64,000 nucleotides of DNA from Candidatus Micropelagos thuwalensis (lineage in GTDB: Bacteria; Pseudomonadota; Alphaproteobacteria; RS24): NCBI RefSeq assembly GCF_000469155.1, contig NZ_AWXE01000001.1:496001-560000 (forward strand). Direction: 5' to 3'. Of this stretch, positions 28,125-36,937 are shown in pieces. The stretch's first letter is position 1. Every line of letters starts with the position of its first letter. The position numbers and the translations under genes are program-made. The notes beneath the pieces are model-generated. The model had not been told where the DNA came from. It saw only the letters and a program-made list of their open reading frames with translations, and made no database searches.

Positions 28125-29622
28125 CCGCAGCACTTTTACCTGCAAGCCGCCCGAAGAATGTTGCGTCCCCCACAGACATGCCGCTGGCATACCCTTTTGA
28201 CGTGCGCGGCAAACCGGCTGTTACGCGTCCAGCGGCATATAGGCCAGGGATGACTGAACCTGAAACACTAATGACCTCCCCGCTTGGCAAGGTATCCAGC
28301 CCGCCAAGTGAAAAAGTCAAAGGTCCTGTTGTACCCGGCATTATAACCGCAGTCTGATTTTCAAATGACAAATCCAGCAAAGCAAAAGGTTTAGCTTTGA
28401 GCGGCTTTATCCATTCTGGGGATTTATGAAATTTTGGATCTTGGGACGTCTCAGCAAATTTATTGTAAAAGGCAACGGTTTCTTGCAATGCCCCATCGGG
28501 GAAAAGACCAGACTCGCGTTCAATTTCTTCAATTGTGTCACCCACAGCCACAACATCAAGACGTTCAATGTACATCGGGTGATCATAATCATCCTGATCG
28601 ACGAGAAGATAAGTGCGCTGTTCATCCTGCAAGCTTGAATAATGCCCAAGCCGGGCAAGATAGGCATCTTCGTTAACAAATCTGTCGCCTTGTAAATTGA
28701 CCATAATGCCATTGGTCAGCTTGGCTGGCGGGTAAAGCGGAAAGGACAAGAAAGCCTGATCCATATTTATCACCGAACCGCCCGCAGCCATCCCCAGGCG
28801 AATGCCGTCGCCCATATCAAACGGATTGCCATAAGGTGTCGCCCAGCTATGAATTTCAGGAATATATTTTGCCGTCATCTCCTTATTCATAATAAAACCG
28901 CCTGAAGCCAATACGACGCCGCGCCGCGCCTCATAAAAAACCTCTTTATTATCCTCGCGCGCGACAACACCAGCAACACGGCCATCCGCTTTTACCAGCA
29001 ATCTTATGACCCGGCTGTCATAATGAATATCGACCCCAGCCTTTTCTACAGCATCTGTAAGGGCATCCATAAAAATTCGCCCACCAAAATCACCTTCATG
29101 AGAAGGTACATGTCCGCGCGGGACTGGGTCAGCTTTGCGCTTAAAAATTTCGGTGCGCTCGTTACCTGTAAACAGTAATGACTCATCCGTTAACGGCACG
29201 ACGTCACGTTCGAGCATCACAGCAGGTTTATAAGTCACACCGAGACTGACAGCCCAATCATAATGGTCCGCAGCCCCTTCTACATAGGTTCTGATTTTCT
29301 CTGGGTCACCGCGCTCCTCAAGCGCCATCTCAAGATATGAAATCATATTTTCAGTACTGTCCTCATAACCCAGTTCTTTTTGTAAGGCTGTACCGCCGGA
29401 GCCGCCCAGATACATTTCACAACTCGACATACCTGTTGAGCCACCTGAACCACTTGCGCGCTCAAATAGTACCACTTCAGCACCAGCTAAAGCCGCTTCA
29501 AGAGCAGCACTACCGCCTGCACCACCAAAACCGCAAACAAGCACATCTGCTGAAACGTCAAAGCATTCAACGCTTTTGAAAGACTGGATAGTAAACCTGT
29601 TATTTTCTTCGTTATTTGACAT
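28105..29622 (-). CDS. FAD-dependent oxidoreductase, ketosteroid dehydrogenase/fumarate reductase-like
   Basis: 505 residues of the FAD_binding_2 family. FAD motif VCGFGGAGGSAALEAAL is near residue 30, followed by GSGGSTGMSS, FGGRIFMDAL and VVLASGGFIMN. The C-terminal GLYAAGRVTAG and SGMSVGDATFFGRLAG close the fold. Relatives include 3-ketosteroid 1-dehydrogenases and flavocytochrome c-type reductases. No signal peptide or heme motif is present, so a cytoplasmic dehydrogenase is likelier. ATG 29622 has GGGAG upstream. Substrate unknown. Confidence 0.85.
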   Translation of the reverse strand: MSNNEENNRFTIQSFKSVECFDVSADVLVCGFGGAGGSAALEAALAGAEVVLFERASGSGGSTGMSSCEMYLGGSGGTALQKELGYEDSTENMISYLEMALEERGDPEKIRTYVEGAADHYDWAVSLGVTYKPAVMLERDVVPLTDESLLFTGNERTEIFKRKADPVPRGHVPSHEGDFGGRIFMDALTDAVEKAGVDIHYDSRVIRLLVKADGRVAGVVAREDNKEVFYEARRGVVLASGGFIMNKEMTAKYIPEIHSWATPYGNPFDMGDGIRLGMAAGGSVINMDQAFLSFPLYPPAKLTNGIMVNLQGDRFVNEDAYLARLGHYSSLQDEQRTYLLVDQDDYDHPMYIERLDVVAVGDTIEEIERESGLFPDGALQETVAFYNKFAETSQDPKFHKSPEWIKPLKAKPFALLDLSFENQTAVIMPGTTGPLTFSLGGLDTLPSGEVISVSGSVIPGLYAAGRVTAGLPRTSKGYASGMSVGDATFFGRLAGKSAAANAGQV

Positions 29623-29727
29623 GTTATCTCCCTTCAATATCCCTCAATATTGGAGACCATATTCAACCAAAAGGCCAAATCTTGGCAAGCCAAAACGAAT
29701 ATAGCCCAGAGAAGAGGTAAGAATAAC

Positions 29728-29756
29728 TTGGCGAGAATAGGTTTTTTGTTTAGATT
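29728..29756 (+). promoter_or_regulatory. Candidate promoter for the AhpD/CMD-like gene
   Basis: TTGGCG (29728-29733), 17-base spacer, TAGATT (29751-29756), about 24 bases before ATG 29780. It fits the sigma70-type pattern reasonably well in a divergent intergenic region. Confidence 0.45.
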
Positions 29757-29779
29757 TTTAGGTGATAGTGGAGGTGCTT

Positions 29780-30307
29780 ATGAGAATTTCTTTACCAGAT
29801 ACAACGACGGCAACCGAGTTTGATCCGGGTGCTGTTTATATTCCTGAAATCGCCAAAGCAGGCGGAGCATTTGCTAAAGCCGTTTATTCAAATAGCAAGC
29901 TACCATTAAGAACATTTGAGGCTGCCCGAATTGTTACAGCAATGATTAATGGCTGCAAAATATGCATGAACTGGCGTGCTGCAAGAGATGTCAGCCAGTT
30001 CGGCATAGAGAATGGTGTCGACAAAAATGGTGATGCACCTGATGAAGAATTTTATTTGGCCCTACTAGATGATGATTATACCGGACTCTCTCGACAAGAA
30101 GAACTCGCCATACAATATGCCAAGCTTATGGGAACAGACCCTCAAAAACTGTCAGCCGATGATGCCTTCTGGAATGAGATGCGTACCGAATTCTCAGAAG
30201 CGGAATTGACGGATTTAACCTATTGCGTTGCTATGTGGATGGGATTGGGGCGTATGACCCACGTGCTAGGCCTCGACTCAGGTTGCGAGGTAACACCCCA
30301 GTCATGA
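29780..30307 (+). CDS. Carboxymuconolactone decarboxylase/AhpD-like protein
   Basis: 175 residues. The alpha-helical AhpD/CMD fold is indicated by FEAARIVTAMINGCKICMNWRAA, where the CKIC pair (about residues 61-64) is the redox-active CxxC seen in AhpD-like members. Such proteins reduce peroxiredoxins or act as decarboxylases; the CxxC favours a redox role. GGAGGTG lies just before ATG 29780, so the upstream ATG at 29762 is not used. Divergent from the FAD enzyme gene. Confidence 0.82.
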   Translation: MRISLPDTTTATEFDPGAVYIPEIAKAGGAFAKAVYSNSKLPLRTFEAARIVTAMINGCKICMNWRAARDVSQFGIENGVDKNGDAPDEEFYLALLDDDYTGLSRQEELAIQYAKLMGTDPQKLSADDAFWNEMRTEFSEAELTDLTYCVAMWMGLGRMTHVLGLDSGCEVTPQS

Positions 30308-30417
30308 GCCTACAATACAAAATTTATTTCTGTTTAGTTATCGAGCAAAAAAAATAATTGCTGGATCACAAGTATTGAAATCGTATATGTAAAAGGTTTA
30401 CTCCCGCCTTTTTATAT

Positions 30418-31830
30418 TTACCATTTAAGAATATTTTCACCTAAAATCTTGCCAAAGGTCATTGCAGGTGTAAGCGACATTCCTCCCACAAAACCATGGC
30501 CTGATGTATTACCAAATCCTAAAATTTCTCCTGCAGCGTATAAATTTTTAATACATTTTCCTTCTTTATTTATTACATTTAGTTGATCATTTACCTTTAA
30601 TCCTTCAGGACTGACAATTGTAAAGCCATTACTTTTGATTGCATAGAATGGTGGGGTTTCTATTTTTCGTATAAGAAAAAACTTATTCCACTCATGATCA
30701 ATTTGATTTTCTACTGCATGATTATAATTTTCAATTGTTTTCAATAAATTACCGAATGGCACATTAATTTTTTCAGCTAGCTGTTCAATAGTATCTGCCT
30801 TCACAAAATTGTCATGATTACCAAACTTACTTTTATATTTATCAAAATCTAATAATGAAATTGGCGTAGCATTTTGAATAATCTTATCATCAAAAATAAT
30901 ATTCATTCTCATTTCAGGTTGCTTCATTAGTGCATGTTCACGATATTCAATACTAGGATGGTCTTCCTGCATAAAACGCTTACCATTAGAATCTACAAAA
31001 ATTTCCCAAATATTTCTGTCTTTTGGTGACAACATCAAAAATTCAATTGAAAGTGGATCTTGAGGTCGCTCAAGCCAGCCCGAAAATGTGCATAAGAAAT
31101 TTTCACCCCCACCTGTATCCGCCCCAATTGATCTTGCAGCCCTCAAACCATCCCCCTGAGAAAAGGGGTTACAATGAGAATAAAAAGGATATTGAGGGGT
31201 ATTTAGTTCCCATTCATCCTTATTTGATGCATACCCACCAGTAGTCAGTACAATATTTTTTGACGAAAAATTTTCTTGGCTACCATCTTTATTAATTACT
31301 TTTACACCGGTTACCTCACCAGAATTATTTAAAATTAATTCCGTAAATTTTGTCTGTGTCTTTAAAGTAATTTTTCCTTCATTTAAAAATTTTTCATAAA
31401 TTGGTTTAAGTATCTCTAAAAAAGATATTCCGCCTTTTTCACCCCAAAGGTATCTTCTTGTTCTGTATGCCTCATGATTTTCTCCAGCAACAGGCATATT
31501 AGGTGCAGGACAAAAACCTAAATCTTCTAACCAATCTAAAGTTGCTGCGGCATTATCAACAAATAGTCTCAAAATTGTTGGGTCTATTTTTCCCTTACCA
31601 ATTCTTTGCGCATCTTCATAATGCTCATCAGGAGAGTCTTGAATTCCCATCCTTTTCTGTAGCTTTGTTTGAGCAGCTGCCACTTGTCCAGTTGACCAAT
31701 GTAAAGTTCCGCCAATTCTATTATCAGCTTCAATATGAAGAATCTTACCATTTCTTTTAGCAACTTGAATTGCTAAAGGCAGCCCCGCAGAACCCGCACC
31801 TATACAGATAACGTCCCAAATGTTTTCCAT
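30418..31830 (-). CDS. FAD-dependent oxidoreductase (FAD_binding_2), AT-rich region
   Basis: 470 residues. FAD motif CIGAGSAGLPLAIQVAKR is at the N terminus, with GGTLHWSTGQ, NIVLTTGGYASN, and the C-terminal AAGEILGFGNTSGHGFVGGMSLTPAMTFG. It belongs to the fumarate reductase/ketosteroid dehydrogenase superfamily, as does the protein at 28105-29622, but the two are clearly different in sequence and base composition. There is no signal peptide. The binding site AAGGTG precedes the ATG. It is the last gene of the leftward AT-rich block; its substrate cannot be inferred. Confidence 0.83.
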   Translation of the reverse strand: MENIWDVICIGAGSAGLPLAIQVAKRNGKILHIEADNRIGGTLHWSTGQVAAAQTKLQKRMGIQDSPDEHYEDAQRIGKGKIDPTILRLFVDNAAATLDWLEDLGFCPAPNMPVAGENHEAYRTRRYLWGEKGGISFLEILKPIYEKFLNEGKITLKTQTKFTELILNNSGEVTGVKVINKDGSQENFSSKNIVLTTGGYASNKDEWELNTPQYPFYSHCNPFSQGDGLRAARSIGADTGGGENFLCTFSGWLERPQDPLSIEFLMLSPKDRNIWEIFVDSNGKRFMQEDHPSIEYREHALMKQPEMRMNIIFDDKIIQNATPISLLDFDKYKSKFGNHDNFVKADTIEQLAEKINVPFGNLLKTIENYNHAVENQIDHEWNKFFLIRKIETPPFYAIKSNGFTIVSPEGLKVNDQLNVINKEGKCIKNLYAAGEILGFGNTSGHGFVGGMSLTPAMTFGKILGENILKW

Positions 31831-31865
31831 ATAAACACCTTAAATCAGGAATTATTGATTACTAG

Positions 31866-31895
31866 AACTAAAAATTAGATGATCATCTTTGTCAA
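31866..31895 (-). promoter_or_regulatory. Candidate promoter with palindrome before the FAD gene
   Basis: A consensus -35 TTGACA lies on the minus strand at 31890-31895. The spacer holds a perfect 12-base palindrome, AGATGATCATCT (31877-31888), and a weak -10 (TTTTAG or TTTAGT) lies near 31867-31873. A repressor binding the palindrome would block polymerase; this is inferred. Confidence 0.35.
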
Positions 31896-31957
31896 AAAAA
31901 ATTATTATGTTTGATAATTTATCTAAGTAGATTGTTTTAAGGGTCTTTGGATAGGGT

Positions 31958-32443
31958 CTAATCACTCAAATTTATATTATTGAATTTAATATCTTTTAAA
32001 CATAAAAAATATGCCCAAGCTATCAGAAGAACTTGTAAAGGTGCTCTTATCAAAAGATATATTGGTCCCCATTGATGCCCGCCAAGACCTATTCCGTTGA
32101 TTGCTGCATAAACGTTTGCTGGAAAAAAAATAATAAAAATCAAAATTCCCAATTTTGCTGCAAATGTCTGAAATCTAGCGATAAAAAGCATAAGTCCAAC
32201 AAATAACTCTATTAATCCTGTAAAATAAATTAATAAGGTTTTCAAAGGAACCCACATAGGTAACATTTCGATCATTCCGTCAGTTAATACAAAATGTCCT
32301 AGAGAAAAGAACAGAAAGTTAAAGCCTAAACCCCAACAAGAATATTTTTTAATATTTATAGGATATCCATTAAAGCTGGAATAAGAATAAGCAACAAATA
32401 ATGGAAAAACTAAAATTAAAAGAATTAGTAAAGGAGTGAACAT
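31958..32443 (-). CDS. DoxX-like small membrane protein
   Basis: 161 residues with about four to five hydrophobic helices. The pattern SLGHFVLTDGMIEMLPMWVP followed by GLIELFVGLMLFI, then PANVYAAINGIGLGGHQWGP and a final helix, matches the DoxX/DUF4267-like small quinone-related membrane proteins. The exact biochemical role of such members is uncertain. It lies 127 bp upstream of the FAD oxidoreductase on the same strand, an association seen with some membrane redox systems. Confidence 0.7.
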   Translation of the reverse strand: MFTPLLILLILVFPLFVAYSYSSFNGYPINIKKYSCWGLGFNFLFFSLGHFVLTDGMIEMLPMWVPLKTLLIYFTGLIELFVGLMLFIARFQTFAAKLGILIFIIFFPANVYAAINGIGLGGHQWGPIYLLIRAPLQVLLIAWAYFLCLKDIKFNNINLSD

Positions 32444-32577
32444 CGGTTAATCACCATACTATTTAGTTACTGGTGTAAAAATTGATATTATTCTTTGACG
32501 CAGAGGACTGTGCAAACGCATCTCCAACGGTTACTTGAGAAACTTGGTCCATATTTAATAAATAAAGTTTTCAAAGT

Positions 32578-33780
32578 TTAATTCGCTTGAAGTGTAGCTA
32601 AGGTATTTACAATTTCGATATATTGCTCGTAAAACTCATTTGACTCACCCTCTTCAAGGGTAACCGGAGTTTGAATATCCCCCCCCGAAAAATTTATTAA
32701 ACCTATATTATTAAGAAACCTTGCTAAACCGATGGCAGCATCAACACTACCCAAAAATTTCAAAAATTTAAGAGGTCCAAAGTTTTGAACATCTCCTTTA
32801 GTTGGATAGTATTTTGTTATACGTGTAAAAATAATATCTCTGTCTTTATCTATGAAAATAAACTGTCCAAATTTGCCGCTAGTATTATAAATCTTAGCTT
32901 GTTCATCATATTTTGAAATCCACCATTGTAAGCTATAGCCTCTAGTGTCACTATGTACCCACCCCATACTAGGTGTGCTTCCCCAATATGGTTTAAGTGT
33001 TTCATTAACATAATCTTTAGAAATCACATTGTTTCCATCCCAATTACCGTCCCTTGAAAACAATAATCCAAATCTTGAGTAATCTCTGGCAGACATGTCT
33101 AAGCAACAATAAGTAAGAGTATTTCCAGCGCTATCCTCCCATGCAGTAAAGTTATCCAAACCAATCTTGCTAAATATTCTTTCTTTAATAAGAGTTTTTG
33201 CTGTTTTGCCAGTCGCATTCCTTAAAATCTCACCTATCAACATCGAGTTGACATTGTTGTATTCAAATTTTGCTCCGGGTTTACTCTCTAAATCAATATT
33301 AAGTGCATATTTCATGTGATCTTTCTCAAAAAACATCTTTTCATGTTCATGACTTGGAAATTCAAGGCCACTTGTCATGTTAAGAATTTGCCGTATAGAA
33401 ATATCTTTCTTTTCTGGTTTATCGAATTCCTCAACATACTTGCTGACAGGGTCATCAAGACTATAAATTTCACCTCTATCAATTGAAATACCAATTAATG
33501 CTGCATAGAAACTTTTCGCTGTAGACCATGAAGTGCCAAATGAATTTTTATCAAATCCATTCGCATATTGCTCTTTCACAATGTAACCATCTTTAATTAG
33601 AACAGCACCCATAGTTGCATGGTCGTTAAAAGTTAATCTAAACAGCTTATCAATTTGTTTATTGCTAAGATTGACATCATCAGCAGTTCTTGTTTCCCAG
33701 GTGTCGCCAGGAAAATACGTTTCAGCTAACGCTTTGTAGTTAATGAAAAATGATATTAATAATATTGTTGCTAACCGCAT
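32578..33780 (-). CDS. Class C beta-lactamase-like serine hydrolase, exported
   Basis: 400 residues. A signal peptide of about 19 residues (LLISFFINYKALAE) precedes the penicillin-binding-protein-like fold. The SxxK motif is STAK in GTSWSTAKSFYA, the YxN motif is YNN in FEYNNVNSMLIG, and a TSGKFGQF segment stands in for the KTG region. Relatives include esterases, D-aminopeptidases and lactamase-like hydrolases, so antibiotic resistance should not be assumed. Preceded by an RBS-like GAGGAAAAA. Part of the AT-rich block. Confidence 0.85.
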   Translation of the reverse strand: MRLATILLISFFINYKALAETYFPGDTWETRTADDVNLSNKQIDKLFRLTFNDHATMGAVLIKDGYIVKEQYANGFDKNSFGTSWSTAKSFYAALIGISIDRGEIYSLDDPVSKYVEEFDKPEKKDISIRQILNMTSGLEFPSHEHEKMFFEKDHMKYALNIDLESKPGAKFEYNNVNSMLIGEILRNATGKTAKTLIKERIFSKIGLDNFTAWEDSAGNTLTYCCLDMSARDYSRFGLLFSRDGNWDGNNVISKDYVNETLKPYWGSTPSMGWVHSDTRGYSLQWWISKYDEQAKIYNTSGKFGQFIFIDKDRDIIFTRITKYYPTKGDVQNFGPLKFLKFLGSVDAAIGLARFLNNIGLINFSGGDIQTPVTLEEGESNEFYEQYIEIVNTLATLQAN

Positions 33781-33821
33781 TTTTTCCTCATGATAATAAT
33801 AAAATCATTAGGTATATTTTT

Positions 33822-34304
33822 TTAATCTTGCTTAGGAATACCAATCCTAAGTTTTATATTTTGCGAGGTAGGCCCTAAGATCTTAAATTTAGCCTGATCA
33901 AATTTTGGTGCAGACATTTTACCAATAACATTATTAGAAAACCCATATGGCTCTTTTGGAATCCCTAAAAAATTTTTATCTATTTTTTTATTTCCGTTAA
34001 AATCAACAAACAGACTTATTGCATGTTCGCCAAAGGGCAACTTCATTGTTGTTTGAGAATTTTGAGGACTCATTTCCTGTGAGGCACGAATACAATTTTT
34101 TTCTTCAGTCTCTTTAACTGTCCTTTCAAAACTTTCCTTATCTTGACAAACGCTTAGATATAACACTCCTGGTTTGTCTAAGTTTAAAATATTTATTTTT
34201 AAGTTCGTCTCCGCAGAAAAAGAATTTGAGGTTGTTAATAATATAGATAAAACAAAAAGTTTTGTCCGAAACAGCAATCCATTAATATAGTGAGAGTTTT
34301 TCAT
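33822..34304 (-). CDS. DUF2141 exported protein
   Basis: 160 residues with a signal peptide (KLFVLSILLTTSNSFSAE). The DUF2141 core follows: INILNLDKPGVLYLSVCQD, LPFGEHAISLFVDFNGNKKIDKNFLGIPKEPYGFSNN. The DFNGNKKID part resembles a calcium-binding loop. The function of the family is unknown. It sits 41 bp upstream of the beta-lactamase-like gene and 44 bp after sppA on the same strand, so the three may share a transcript. Confidence 0.83.
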   Translation of the reverse strand: MKNSHYINGLLFRTKLFVLSILLTTSNSFSAETNLKINILNLDKPGVLYLSVCQDKESFERTVKETEEKNCIRASQEMSPQNSQTTMKLPFGEHAISLFVDFNGNKKIDKNFLGIPKEPYGFSNNVIGKMSAPKFDQAKFKILGPTSQNIKLRIGIPKQD

Positions 34305-34348
34305 AATTACCTTATAAATTCTTTTATAACCTTCTCGATAGTTATCAA

Positions 34349-36178
34349 TTAATCGAGTTCAACCAAGCAATCCATACAAGTAAATAAAGCTTTTGGTTCT
34401 TTGATACTTATAAATGTTTCTAAGAGTCCTACTAAACCATCAAGAGCAGACAGAACACTGGGCACCCTTTGTGAAATTTCACTATTTTTTTGTAATTTTT
34501 TGATTATTTTTTCTCCGTAAGTAAGTTCATCTCCATAATACTTAACTTGATAGTCTTTTAGTGCATTCATGTTTGCCGCATATTTGATAGCCTCTTCAAT
34601 TCCTCCGATTTCATCTACCAAACCTATTGCATTAGCATTTGTTCCAATCCAGACCCTGCCATTTGCAATTTTTTCAATATCTTTAGGTGATTGAGATCTT
34701 GACTCAGATACAAAATGAATAAATCGGCGGTAGGCATCTGCCCCCCAACTCACAAAGATTTTATCCAAATCATCATCAATAGCTTGAGCCAAATTCCAGC
34801 CACCATGTTTAGATGTAACAACGCCATCAAAGTTAACACCAATAAAATCAATTACTTTTTCAAATGTTGGGATAGCAAATGCTACGCCTATAGAGCCAGT
34901 AATGGTTGTCGGTTCAGCAAAAATGTAATCGGCTGGAGTTGAAATATAAACCCCCCCAGATGCAGCGTAATCGCCCATAGATACAATTATGTTGATGTCC
35001 TTTTTTTTTGCAGCTAGTAGCTCATCTCTTATCATTTCACTGGCAATAATAGACCCACCTGGGCTATTAACCCTCAGAATTATTGCTTTTGTATTGTTTT
35101 CTTCATATGCAGACCTGATTTGCCTTATAAGCTCGTTTGCACCCGCCACACCTCTAGAAACTTCGCCTTCCATAATGGCACCTTCAGCGGTAATTACAGA
35201 TATTTGATTATCACTGTAGATATCTTTTCTATTTATATGCTTTTCATAATCCTTATAGGAAATAGATTTGTAAGTATCGATCTCAGCCTCTTCGTCTAGA
35301 CCAAATTCATCAATCATATACTGACGAAATTCTGGAAATGATTTTGTGCCATCGATGATATTATTCGTTTTGGCATAATCAATATTCCCTAATGCAGCTT
35401 CACCAATAAATCCAACGAAATTGTCCGCAAAAGATTGTATCACGCTGGCCTCAATGCTGCGCCCGTCTGCCATAAGAGATTTCATTTCATTCCATATTGG
35501 ATTTAACAATGCCTGTCTCTGGTTTCTTTCATTTTCTGACATGTTTGACCTTGTATTTGGCTCAAGCGCAGACTTAAATTCTCCTTGAGAATAATTGTGA
35601 AAATTAACTTTTAGATTTTTATATAGTTCTCTTTGATACGCGTTTAATCCACCAAGACCTCGAACGCTGACGCTTCCAACAGGATGAACCCATAACTCTG
35701 AAGCCTGTGATGCCATTAAATAAGAAGCTGTAGATAAATGATCATTAAAAGCAATAACTCTTTTACCAGACTCTCGAAGAGCTTTTAATTCTTTTGCAAT
35801 ATTGATTGCTGTGGTTGGGCCAGCAAAACTCGTAGATGAGAAATCAATCAGTACAGCAGGAATGTCGTCATCTGCTGCTGCCGATCTTATTAATTGTATA
35901 AGATCTCTTGTTTGAATTTGTTCAGCTGAAGCGTCTCTGGCATTAAATAAAAAATATTTATTAAACACCTCTTGATCAACCACACTACCCTTAGGATCAA
36001 TTATTAACACACTGCCGATAGAGTCTTTTACTTCAGGCTTGGAAATTAGCACGTTGATAATTATGAGAATAAATAAGATCAAAATGAAGGCTGTACCGAG
36101 GTTTAAGATGAAAAACCTTGCCTTTTCCAAAAATAGTCCGATCCAAGAAAAAAAGGATTTAATAAACTTCAAAAGCAC
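34349..36178 (-). CDS. sppA: SppA, signal peptide peptidase (protease IV, 67-kDa type)
   Basis: 609 residues, the size of the long E. coli-type enzyme with two tandem ClpP-like domains. An N-terminal membrane helix lies near 20-45 (FILNLGTAFILILFILIIINVLI). The catalytic lysine should be in GEFKSALEP and the nucleophilic serine in YAASGGVYIS, matching the Lys-Ser dyad split across domains. It degrades leftover signal peptides in the inner membrane. It lies within the AT-rich block, so it may be an accessory copy. Confidence 0.93.
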   Translation of the reverse strand: MLLKFIKSFFSWIGLFLEKARFFILNLGTAFILILFILIIINVLISKPEVKDSIGSVLIIDPKGSVVDQEVFNKYFLFNARDASAEQIQTRDLIQLIRSAAADDDIPAVLIDFSSTSFAGPTTAINIAKELKALRESGKRVIAFNDHLSTASYLMASQASELWVHPVGSVSVRGLGGLNAYQRELYKNLKVNFHNYSQGEFKSALEPNTRSNMSENERNQRQALLNPIWNEMKSLMADGRSIEASVIQSFADNFVGFIGEAALGNIDYAKTNNIIDGTKSFPEFRQYMIDEFGLDEEAEIDTYKSISYKDYEKHINRKDIYSDNQISVITAEGAIMEGEVSRGVAGANELIRQIRSAYEENNTKAIILRVNSPGGSIIASEMIRDELLAAKKKDINIIVSMGDYAASGGVYISTPADYIFAEPTTITGSIGVAFAIPTFEKVIDFIGVNFDGVVTSKHGGWNLAQAIDDDLDKIFVSWGADAYRRFIHFVSESRSQSPKDIEKIANGRVWIGTNANAIGLVDEIGGIEEAIKYAANMNALKDYQVKYYGDELTYGEKIIKKLQKNSEISQRVPSVLSALDGLVGLLETFISIKEPKALFTCMDCLVELD

Positions 36179-36256
36179 TCTCCAAAAAAATAACCAATAC
36201 CTATCTAACTAACTAACTTCATAAAATTTAATCTTGAATATTTGAACGGACTAATC

Positions 36257-36682
36257 CTACTCAACCGCTCTTGCCGAGTCCTTGGTTGGTCGCAAAAGTA
36301 AAGGTACCAACCAAAACCAACCCAATATCGGCAGTGGAAAAATCCATAAAATACTCCACCATCCGCTTTTTCCAACATCGTGCAATCTTCTGATAGTTGC
36401 AGACATTGATGGTACGACCATTACAGGCCGAAACAGCAAAACTATTAAACCCACTTCGGGGTCAATGTACCCAAGTGGCATAAAGGTCATTAGGGGCAAG
36501 TCATTAAGGTCGACAGTGACGTCGAAAAACAACTCGTCCAAAATCCATACACATAAATAAGCTATGAGAAAAAAAAGAAAGAAGAACCAAAAATCTCCCC
36601 TATTCGATTTGCCGGAGAAATTGAATGTATTTTTAAAACCCACTAGTGTTGAGTATGCAAATCCTTGAAAAAATTTGTTCAA
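36257..36682 (-). CDS. DUF805 small membrane protein
   Basis: 141 residues with three to four hydrophobic segments. The DUF805 pattern is clear: FNFSGKSNRGDFWFFFLFF at the N terminus, ATIRRLHDVGKSGWW in the middle and a C-terminal LLLRPTKDSA. The function is not established. The start is TTG 36682 with AAGGAA six bases upstream (no ATG fits). It lies about 50 bp downstream of the weakest guaA-tail copy. Confidence 0.85.
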   Translation of the reverse strand: MNKFFQGFAYSTLVGFKNTFNFSGKSNRGDFWFFFLFFLIAYLCVWILDELFFDVTVDLNDLPLMTFMPLGYIDPEVGLIVLLFRPVMVVPSMSATIRRLHDVGKSGWWSILWIFPLPILGWFWLVPLLLRPTKDSARAVE

Positions 36683-36730
36683 CTAAATTTCCTTAAATAC
36701 ACTTGATTTAAAAATTATTTATTAATCACC

Positions 36731-36745
36731 TTATCCCCACTCTTG
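36731..36745 (-). repeat. Degenerate guaA-tail repeat (copy 4, tentative)
   Basis: The minus strand reads CAAGAGTGGGGATAA, sharing GAGTGGG and ATAA with copy 3 (11 of the last 12 bases), 116 bases further from guaA and in the same orientation. Alone it would not be convincing. Its place in the series supports it. Confidence 0.4.
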
Positions 36746-36761
36746 CGAGGAATTATGAAAA

Positions 36762-36782
36762 AACCCTTTGTTAATGAGGGTT
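36762..36782. repeat. Inverted repeat AACCCT/AGGGTT
   Basis: AACCCT (36762-36767) pairs with AGGGTT (36777-36782) around nine bases. A similar AAACCCTT-spacer-AAGGCTTT element lies beside guaA-tail copy 2. The 36683-36937 gap holds only this and repeats; no gene is seen. Confidence 0.45.
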
Positions 36783-36846
36783 ACATAGTGACAAATAATA
36801 GTTTGTAACTTCAAAAGTCAGCAAACGTAGGCTTCAGCAATCTCGG

Positions 36847-36861
36847 TTATTCCCACTCAAT
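36847..36861 (-). repeat. guaA-tail direct repeat (copy 3)
   Basis: The minus strand reads ATTGAGTGGGAATAA, matching the last 15 bases of guaA at 14 positions and again encoding IEWE-stop. It is 334 bases from copy 2 in the same orientation. Interpreted as an attachment-site copy (att) left by insertion at guaA. Confidence 0.8.
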
Positions 36862-36880
36862 AATATTATTACTATAATAT

Positions 36881-36898
36881 ATTGATTTTATTGAATTT
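36881..36898 (+). repeat. 18-bp cassette-end direct repeat, left copy
   Basis: ATTGATTTTATTGAATTT here is repeated exactly at 37159-37176. The two copies lie inside the two ends of the 334-bp cassette. The sequence is AT-rich, which weakens its significance. Confidence 0.55.
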
Positions 36899-36937
36899 AT
36901 TGAATTTTTTAATACTTTGAAACTACTTTGAAAGAAC

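Noticed and set aside
30398-30408. GGCGGGAGTAA as the outer att site of the AT-rich block
   Set aside because: Shares only eight contiguous bases with the guaA tail. Mentioned as a weak candidate in a finding but not annotated.
32463-32552. 29-codon minus-strand frame between the lactamase-like and DoxX genes
   Set aside because: Starts MDQVSQVTVG and might be a remnant, but it has no ribosome binding site and is too short to support.
32578-33780. Antibiotic-resistance beta-lactamase
   Set aside because: The SxxK and YxN motifs show the fold, but the family is dominated by esterases and peptidases, and no resistance context is present.
36245-36261. guaA-tail-like TTGAGTAGGATTA at the end of the DUF805 gene
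   Set aside because: Only 11 of 15 bases match; roughly a dozen such matches are expected by chance in a window of this size, and it lies partly in coding sequence.
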